The notes under the pieces are model-generated. The model ran no database searches. It worked only from the letters and a program-made list of their open reading frames with translations, and was not told the origin of the DNA. From NCBI GenBank assembly GCA_937868145.1, contig CALMMH010000222.1, positions 1 through 5,428 on the forward strand: 5,428 nt of DNA, written 5' to 3'. Source of the stretch: an uncultured Phycisphaerales bacterium. Its GTDB lineage: Bacteria; Planctomycetota; Phycisphaerae; Sedimentisphaerales; Anaerobacaceae. Made by a program: the position numbers and the translations under genes. The first letter of the stretch is position 1. The number at the start of each line of letters is the position of its first letter. Positions 1 through 3,988 of the stretch are shown piece after piece.

Positions 1-1683
1 ATGATGCAGGGTTGGATCAGCCGCTATGGCATGCCGGAGGAAGACATCCTCAACACCTATGCCAAGCTGATCGCGGTCCTGCAATATGCCCAGGTCATCT
101 CCTCGATGGAGAACGTGACCACCTCGCAGGTCCGCCACATGGCCAGCAATGATGCGTCGTCTTTGGACGCCGAGTACGTCCAGTTGGAGGCCTCCGCGTT
201 TGCCGACAAGCAGCAGACGCCCGCCGCAGAGGCGTTGACCCGGCAGTTCGACCCGTACAAAGCGAACATCCCGGGCGATGTGTCCGAGGGCAATCCCTTC
301 GGGTTCGGATACCGGCTGCCCAACCGCGTGCAGTTCGAATACATCGTCGTGAAACTCTCGGATGTGGCCGCCATCATCAAGCCGCCGACCGATGAGGACG
401 TCGAGCAGTACTATCAGCAGAACCGCGCACGGCAGTTCACCCAGAAAGTGCCCTCCGATCCGAACGACCCGAACTCGCCGGAGATCGACAAGGTCAGGAG
501 CTTCGTCGAAGTCGCAGACGAGATCATGAGCCAGTTGAGGCGACAGCGAATCACGACGAAGGCCGAGCAGATCCTCCAGGAGGTCCGAAATCTGGCCGAC
601 GCCGAGTTGCCCAGGGCGACCGCGGACGGCAACGAGCCGACGATCCAGCAGCTTCAGGCGAAGGCCGGCAGCTACGCCAAGATCGCCCAGGATCTCAGCG
701 CCAAGTACAGTCTCCCCGTGCACAACGGCACGACCGGCCTGCTCAGCGCCGTGGACATCCGCAACGACCGGTATCTCCGACGCATGGCGCTGGTGAACTA
801 CGGAACGAATCCGGTTCCCCTGAGCATGGTCCTGTTCTCTCTGAAGACTTTCGGAGACGACGCCGCCATCCTGCAGTCGTTCTCTCCGGCCACGCTGTAT
901 TCCAGCGTCGGACCCGCGAAGGACCCTGCCTCGGCGACGGCTTCCGACGTGTCCTCTCAGATCATGCTCATCGCCCGCGTCGTCGACGCGCAGCCCGATA
1001 CGGCTCCGGCCAACCTCGACGTCGCCTACAGCACGCGAACGCTGACCCTCGGCGACGCCGGCCAGCAGGACAAGACCTTCTTCGTCAAGGAGCAGGTCGT
1101 CAAGGATCTTCGCGAACTGGCCGCCTGGGAGACCACCGGCGCCAAGGCCGCGGAGTTCGCCGCCCTGGCGACCCAGAACGGATGGGATGCGGCCGTAAGC
1201 CAGTTCAACAAGCTCCACAAGGCCGATCCGAACGACCCGAATGCGTTCAAGAGCGATCGTCGCAGGAGCGTGCAGCGAATCTCCAAGGGGGATCTCGAAG
1301 TGCTCGCGACGCAGTTGTCCAACAACCCGGCAGGCAAGATCTACATGGCCGAGGCCAGGACCGAAAGCGAGTTCGCCAATCGTCTCTTCTCGCTCGTTCC
1401 GGCCGATCCGAACGCCGCTTCGAAGGCCCAGGTCCTGGAGTTCAAGCCCGGCCTCAGCTATTATGTCATCAAGGATCTGAAGCTGCAGCCGCTCTACCAG
1501 GAACAGTTCCAAAAGATGAAGGGCATGGTGATCGGCCGCGAGGAGTACGGCCAGGCCCAGAACCTGGCGGCGGTGCACCTGAACCCCGAGAACATCCTCA
1601 AACGCATGAACTTCCGGTGGGCCAAACCGGCCGAGGAGCCGACCCAGGACAAGACCGCGAAGGAGCCGAAGGACGCGTCGTAA
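1..1683 (+). CDS. SurA/PpiD-like periplasmic folding-factor protein, 5'-partial
   Basis: 560 residues are visible, ending at TAA. The frame is open at the window edge and no signal peptide or N-terminal membrane anchor is seen, so the true start is probably upstream. Residues about 1-145 resemble the helical N-terminal part of SurA/PpiD-type chaperones: a GMPEEDILNTY-like helix, a beta stretch (LDAEYVQLEASAFA, about 55-68), then FEYIVVKL (112-119) and DEDVEQYYQQNRARQF (131-146). In PpiD-like proteins that last motif precedes the parvulin domain. Here it is followed by a DPNDPN linker (153-158) and a helix, VRSFVEVADEIMSQLRRQRI, of the kind that normally follows the parvulin domain, so no recognisable parvulin PPIase domain is present. 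More Asp-Pro-Asn linkers lie at 409-414 and 469-471. The C-terminus is charged and Lys/Glu-rich. Inferred role: envelope chaperone without isomerase activity. It is the first visible gene of a coupled three-gene run. The family call is from pattern only; the exact substrate is unknown. Confidence 0.7.
   Translation: MMQGWISRYGMPEEDILNTYAKLIAVLQYAQVISSMENVTTSQVRHMASNDASSLDAEYVQLEASAFADKQQTPAAEALTRQFDPYKANIPGDVSEGNPFGFGYRLPNRVQFEYIVVKLSDVAAIIKPPTDEDVEQYYQQNRARQFTQKVPSDPNDPNSPEIDKVRSFVEVADEIMSQLRRQRITTKAEQILQEVRNLADAELPRATADGNEPTIQQLQAKAGSYAKIAQDLSAKYSLPVHNGTTGLLSAVDIRNDRYLRRMALVNYGTNPVPLSMVLFSLKTFGDDAAILQSFSPATLYSSVGPAKDPASATASDVSSQIMLIARVVDAQPDTAPANLDVAYSTRTLTLGDAGQQDKTFFVKEQVVKDLRELAAWETTGAKAAEFAALATQNGWDAAVSQFNKLHKADPNDPNAFKSDRRRSVQRISKGDLEVLATQLSNNPAGKIYMAEARTESEFANRLFSLVPADPNAASKAQVLEFKPGLSYYVIKDLKLQPLYQEQFQKMKGMVIGREEYGQAQNLAAVHLNPENILKRMNFRWAKPAEEPTQDKTAKEPKDAS
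1668..1673 (+). promoter_or_regulatory. Ribosome binding site GAAGGA for the second gene
   Basis: GAAGGA lies inside the end of the chaperone gene, 9 bases before the ATG at 1683. It supports that ATG over the long upstream extension of the same reading frame. The overlap TAATG (stop TAA at 1681-1683, start at 1683) points to translational coupling. Confidence 0.6.
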
Positions 1684-2135
1684 TGGGACAGTCATGGAAG
1701 GAGAATCACGCGTTGTACCTGACGGTGGTCGGGGCTGCCGCGTGGCTTGTGCCGGGGGGCGGGCACTATGTCCTCAACGAAAAGAGGCGTGCCGTCGTCA
1801 TTCTCGTGATGGTCGCCCTGACGTTTCTGATGGGGCTGTACGTCGGCTCCATCGGCGTGATCGACTCGATCAACGCCAAGCCCTGGTACGCGGCGCAGGT
1901 GATGAACTCGCCGGTCGTGATGATCCTGGGCTCGCACGTCGCCGGCGTTCAGTACGAGGCCCAAAAGGCCCTGACTGAAGGCGAGAAGCCCGAGATAGCC
2001 CCGTATCTGGTCTTTGGCCGGGCCAACGAGATCGGGCAGATCTACACGAGCGTGGCGGGCCTGTTGAATCTCCTGTGCATCGTCAACGCCATCTATGTGG
2101 CCCATCAGCGATCCCTGGAGGGAGTGAGAGCCTGA
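1683..2135 (+). CDS. Small multi-pass membrane protein (DUF6677-like)
   Basis: 150 aa. After a short polar N-terminus it has a hydrophobic segment (about 11-24) leading into a PGGGHYVLNEKRR motif (24-36), then a strong membrane helix (37-58), a shorter hydrophobic stretch (about 76-90), a polar loop (91-118) and a last helix (about 121-140). The order 'Pro-Gly-x-Gly-His, polar turn, Arg, membrane helix' is like the turn in TM2-type and related small membrane proteins. I associate this kind of protein with the planctomycete family DUF6677; that assignment is from memory and unchecked. The start is fixed by GAAGGA nine bases upstream and by the one-base overlap with the chaperone gene. No catalytic motif is visible. 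Location is inferred to be the inner membrane. Tight coupling to a SurA/PpiD-like gene suggests an envelope role, but the function is unknown. Confidence 0.8.
   Translation: MGQSWKENHALYLTVVGAAAWLVPGGGHYVLNEKRRAVVILVMVALTFLMGLYVGSIGVIDSINAKPWYAAQVMNSPVVMILGSHVAGVQYEAQKALTEGEKPEIAPYLVFGRANEIGQIYTSVAGLLNLLCIVNAIYVAHQRSLEGVRA
2117..2124 (+). promoter_or_regulatory. Ribosome binding site GGAGGGAG for the third gene
   Basis: The purine-rich GGAGGGAG sits within the last codons of the second gene, 12 bases before the ATG at 2137; a GAGAG at 2126-2130 is closer. Either supports the ATG, which lies one base beyond the previous TGA. Confidence 0.5.
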
Positions 2136-2136
2136 C

Positions 2137-2421
2137 ATGACGACCCTGTTGATCTCCCTGCTGGGCAGTTTCACGACTCCGATGAGGATCAGCACCGATC
2201 CGGCCTCGATCCTCTGGCTGCTTCCGCTGGTGGCGACGATCGCCATCGTCTACAAAACGACCAAGGTCGGCAGCATGCGGTTGTGGTCCTTCACCCGGGA
2301 GACTGCGGCCTTGTTCGGATCGATCCTCGTGTTCATCGTGGCGGCCGCGTTGATCCTCTACGGCGTTGCGTGGATCGTCACAGGGCAGTTGCCGGCGCTG
2401 TTGGATAGCTCAACCTTCTAA
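2137..2421 (+). CDS. Small two-helix membrane protein of unknown function
   Basis: 94 aa. A mildly hydrophobic N-terminus (MTTLLISLLGSF) is followed by two clear membrane segments at about 24-39 (ILWLLPLVATIAIVY) and 58-82, joined by a basic loop (KTTKVGSMRLWSFTRE). The positive charges of that loop favour a cytoplasmic location, with both termini outside (positive-inside rule). The gene begins one base after the preceding stop codon, has purine-rich Shine-Dalgarno candidates, and is followed after 42 bases by an intrinsic terminator, so it is the last gene of the + strand run. I do not recognise the family. The spacing and membrane character make a real protein likely, and a partner of the 150-aa membrane protein is a reasonable inference. 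Confidence 0.75.
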   Translation: MTTLLISLLGSFTTPMRISTDPASILWLLPLVATIAIVYKTTKVGSMRLWSFTRETAALFGSILVFIVAAALILYGVAWIVTGQLPALLDSSTF

Positions 2422-2463
2422 CGCACACTCCGACGCCGTCTCATGGCCCGCGTCGCATCGCAT

Positions 2464-2493
2464 TCCCCGAGTCTTGCTCGGGGACGGTTTTTT
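2464..2493 (+). terminator. Intrinsic terminator of the + strand three-gene run
   Basis: The stem CCCCGAG (2465-2471) pairs with CTCGGGG (2477-2483) around the 5-base loop TCTTG, with one extra T-A pair outside (2464/2484). After CGG comes T6 (2488-2493). The T tract is three to four bases from the stem, slightly further than ideal. Its last T is the first base of the reverse-complemented rnc stop codon, so the element fills the space between the convergent genes. On the - strand there is no U tract after the stem, so it is probably not an efficient terminator for rnc. Confidence 0.75.
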
Positions 2494-3203
2494 CAGCTCG
2501 TTTCCTGCGCGACGGGTTTCTGCACAACTCCCAGCTCGGCCAAGGCGTTGAAGGCCGCTTTCTGTTCGGCCTCCTTCTTGTTGGCGCCCCAGGCGCTGGG
2601 GAAGTGCCGTTGGTCGATGACCACCTCGGATTCGAAGCACTTGTTGTGGTCGGGCCCCTTCTCATCCAGGAGCACATACATCGGGGGCGCGTTGAACTGC
2701 TCTTGCGCGTGCTGTTGCAGGAGGGACTTGTAGTTGCCGTGGGCTTCTTCCGAGTCGATCTCGTCGAGGAACGAGGCGAAATTGCGAAGAATGAAGTCTC
2801 GTGCCCCCTCAAAGCCACCGTCGATGTATACGGCGGCGATCACCGCCTCCAGCAGACCGGCCCCCAGCGAGGTGGGAAACGACTTGTGCGAAGCCATGCC
2901 TTTGCCCACCACCAGATACCGCGGCAGACCGAGTCGACGCGCCACATGGGCGCACGTGCCCCGGGAAACCAGCATGCTTTTCATCTTCGTCAATTCCCCT
3001 TCCGGGTAACTGACGAACTTCTCGAACAGCGCCTGGCAGATCACGATCGCAAGGACCGCGTCGCCCAGGAACTCCAACCGCTCATTGCTCTCCAGACGAT
3101 TGTCGACGGAGGACGAGTGCGTGAACGCTTTGGCCAGAAGGGCCTGGTCGGTGAATTGATGTCCGAGAATCTGCTCGATCTGATGCAGAACGTCTGTGTC
3201 CAT
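2493..3203 (-). CDS. rnc: Ribonuclease III
   Basis: 236 aa, close to the usual bacterial length. It cleaves double-stranded RNA in rRNA maturation and mRNA processing or decay, as a cytoplasmic dimer. The N-terminal nuclease domain (about 1-150) has the signature NERLEFLGD at 40-48, with E44 and D48 matching E. coli E41 and D45, and E119 matching E117. G116 (codon 2856-2858) stands where E. coli has metal-binding D114. The C-terminal dsRNA-binding domain (about 155-226) has NYKSLLQQHAQE, a GPDHNKCFESEV strand and the KKEAEQKAA helix (209-217). The ATG at 3203 is preferred because it aligns with the family's N-terminus; its Shine-Dalgarno is weak (AGGG only 3 bases away). An in-frame TTG at 3266 would add 21 residues without family support. 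It lies 224 bases downstream of the STAS gene on the same strand and converges on the membrane-protein gene. Confidence 0.95.
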   Translation of the reverse strand: MDTDVLHQIEQILGHQFTDQALLAKAFTHSSSVDNRLESNERLEFLGDAVLAIVICQALFEKFVSYPEGELTKMKSMLVSRGTCAHVARRLGLPRYLVVGKGMASHKSFPTSLGAGLLEAVIAAVYIDGGFEGARDFILRNFASFLDEIDSEEAHGNYKSLLQQHAQEQFNAPPMYVLLDEKGPDHNKCFESEVVIDQRHFPSAWGANKKEAEQKAAFNALAELGVVQKPVAQETS

Positions 3204-3224
3204 TGGCCCTGTACGCAATTGGAC

Positions 3225-3322
3225 GCGCACCTTGCGCAGGCGCGCGTCGCCGGAACAATCTACCAATGCCTCGCGAGCAGATCACGAACACCGCTCCGCC
3301 AAGCGATCTTCGTGATTCGCTC
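3225..3322 (-). promoter_or_regulatory. Structured region in the probable rnc leader
   Basis: Two inverted repeats lie upstream of the rnc ATG. The large one pairs ATCACGAA (3281-3288) with TTCGTGAT (3309-3316), extended outward by GAGC/GCTC (3275-3278 with 3319-3322) past one mismatch and one G-T pair. Inside, CGCT (3292-3295) can pair with AGCG (3302-3305), giving a rod of about 48 bases. The small one is GCGCA/TGCGC (3225-3229 with 3233-3237), whose transcript loop holds AGG. Whether this stretch is transcribed is not known. A role as a self-processing RNase III leader is inference by analogy with E. coli rnc. Confidence 0.4.
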
Positions 3323-3354
3323 CGCTAAAGGCACCTATCGTTTATCGATCTAAC

Positions 3355-3394
3355 GCGTCGGCAGGCGGCTCCCGTTGGATCCGCCTGCAAACGC
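3355..3394 (-). terminator. Hairpin downstream of the STAS gene, possible weak terminator
   Basis: GCAGGCGG (3361-3368) pairs perfectly with CCGCCTGC (3381-3388) around a 12-base loop. GCGT/ACGC (3355-3358 with 3391-3394) extends the stem past a 2x2 internal loop. It begins about 33 bases after the STAS stop codon on the - strand. No T tract follows on either strand, so it may protect a 3' end or need Rho rather than act as an intrinsic terminator. A smaller hairpin, CAGGA/TCCTG (3404-3408 with 3415-3419), lies between it and the stop codon. Confidence 0.35.
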
Positions 3395-3427
3395 TGTTCA
3401 ACTCAGGAAGGCAATCCTGCCCGATCC

Positions 3428-3763
3428 CTACCCAACCATCTGCAGGCTGGCCAGGGCAATGAACTTATCGTCCACGATTTCGAAGATTCCGTCAAGACCT
3501 GTTACGGTGAAAATCCCCTTGGTGGCAGGAGCGACGTTGCAGAAAACCAGGCGATGGCCGCAATCGCTCATCAGTTTCTTCAGTCTCAGCAGTTTGGAGA
3601 GGCTCGAAGAAGTGACGATGTCGACCTTGGAGAAATCGACGACGACCTCGCAGTCGCCGCGATCGCGGGCCATCTGCGTAATCGTCTTGAGCTCTTCGCC
3701 CAAATCGGGCTCGGCCGGCAAATCCACGAGAATGATGTCTTCGGACCAGTTCTGAATACCCAT
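3428..3763 (-). CDS. STAS-domain anti-sigma-factor-antagonist-like protein
   Basis: 111 aa, made of a single STAS domain of the SpoIIAA/RsbV kind. Visible landmarks are strand EVVVDFSKVDIV (39-50), the active-site turn TSSSL (51-55), helix SKLLRLKKLM (56-65) and strand HRLVFCNV (70-77), followed by TKGIFTVTGLDGIFEIVDD. In SpoIIAA the turn is DSSGL and its second Ser is phosphorylated by an anti-sigma kinase; here the matching residue is S53, with Thr for Asp and Ser for Gly beside it. The ATG at 3763 is chosen because AGAGGAG lies six bases upstream and the STAS fold starts at once; an in-frame extension to 3973 has low-complexity, non-family sequence. No kinase, phosphatase or sigma-factor gene is in the window, so its partner is elsewhere. 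It likely acts in the cytoplasm as a phospho-switch for gene expression or signalling. Confidence 0.9.
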   Translation of the reverse strand: MGIQNWSEDIILVDLPAEPDLGEELKTITQMARDRGDCEVVVDFSKVDIVTSSSLSKLLRLKKLMSDCGHRLVFCNVAPATKGIFTVTGLDGIFEIVDDKFIALASLQMVG

Positions 3764-3769
3764 ATCTAT

Positions 3770-3776
3770 CTCCTCT
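3770..3776 (-). promoter_or_regulatory. Strong Shine-Dalgarno AGAGGAG for the STAS gene
   Basis: Read on the - strand this is AGAGGAG, six bases before the ATG at 3763. It is the best ribosome binding site in the window and decides the start of the STAS gene against the longer open frame upstream. Confidence 0.75.
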
Positions 3777-3780
3777 GTAT

Positions 3781-3826
3781 GGCTGTTGGGCTCACGTGTT
3801 AGGCGTATTATCGGCAGGCTGTTGGG
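3781..3826 (-). repeat. Pair of exact 10-bp direct repeats CCCAACAGCC
   Basis: CCCAACAGCC on the - strand occurs at 3817-3826 and again at 3781-3790, 36 bases apart start to start. The first copy sits in the spacer of the proposed STAS promoter and the second in the leader just upstream of the Shine-Dalgarno. A CACGTG palindrome (3793-3798) lies between them. This could be a two-site operator for an unknown regulator; the repeat is seen, the function is inferred. Confidence 0.45.
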
Positions 3827-3835
3827 GTGCATTAA
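3807..3835 (-). promoter_or_regulatory. Candidate sigma70-type promoter of the STAS gene
   Basis: On the - strand, TTAATG (3830-3835) and GATAAT (3807-3812) are separated by 17 bases. The -10 box matches the consensus at five of six positions, the -35 box only at about three. Transcription would start near 3800 and give a leader of roughly 37 bases ending in the strong AGAGGAG site. It agrees with the STAS gene being transcribed on its own, separately from comM. Confidence 0.4.
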
Positions 3836-3860
3836 CCAAAAATGAGAACTTTCTTCCCCC

Positions 3861-3886
3861 TGCCGCTCAGGCCCATAATGGCGGCA
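3861..3886 (-). other. Small inverted repeat between comM and the STAS gene
   Basis: TGCCGC (3861-3866) and GCGGCA (3881-3886) can form a six-pair stem with a 14-base loop, in the 225-base gap after the comM stop codon and upstream of the STAS promoter. No T run follows directly; a T5 run appears only about 20 bases later on the - strand. Nothing else in 3764-3988 looks like a gene. It may contribute to ending comM transcription, but this is weak. Confidence 0.25.
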
Positions 3887-3988
3887 CTGCCCATGCTGAA
3901 TCCTCAAAGAACACGATGGATTCGACGATTCGATCCCTCCCCCATTTCTCCGTCTGCAAAGGGCACAATTCACCTCTGCGAAAACGGG

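Noticed and set aside
1182..1682. Long in-frame upstream extension of the 150-aa membrane protein
   Set aside because: The extension overlaps the chaperone gene in another frame, is Arg/Pro/Gly-rich as expected from a high-GC shadow frame, and the ATG at 1683 has a good Shine-Dalgarno.
1692..2246. 184-aa open frame on the - strand opposite the membrane-protein genes
   Set aside because: The + strand genes have coupled starts, Shine-Dalgarno sites and clear membrane helices; the antisense product is His/Asp/Arg-rich without motifs.
3204..3266. TTG start adding 21 residues to RNase III
   Set aside because: The family N-terminus begins at the ATG at 3203, and the extra residues are unlike family members. 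It is kept only as a minor alternative.
2604..3353. 249-aa open frame on the + strand opposite rnc
   Set aside because: It is antisense to RNase III, whose motifs are unmistakable; the + strand product shows no recognisable motif.
3918..3936. GGATTCGA/TCGATCC bulged inverted repeat downstream of comM
   Set aside because: A short stem with a bulge and no T tract; the palindromic TCGA units make it likely by chance.
3764..3973. 70-residue N-terminal extension of the STAS protein
   Set aside because: The extension covers the likely promoter and Shine-Dalgarno, and has no STAS-like or signal-like content.
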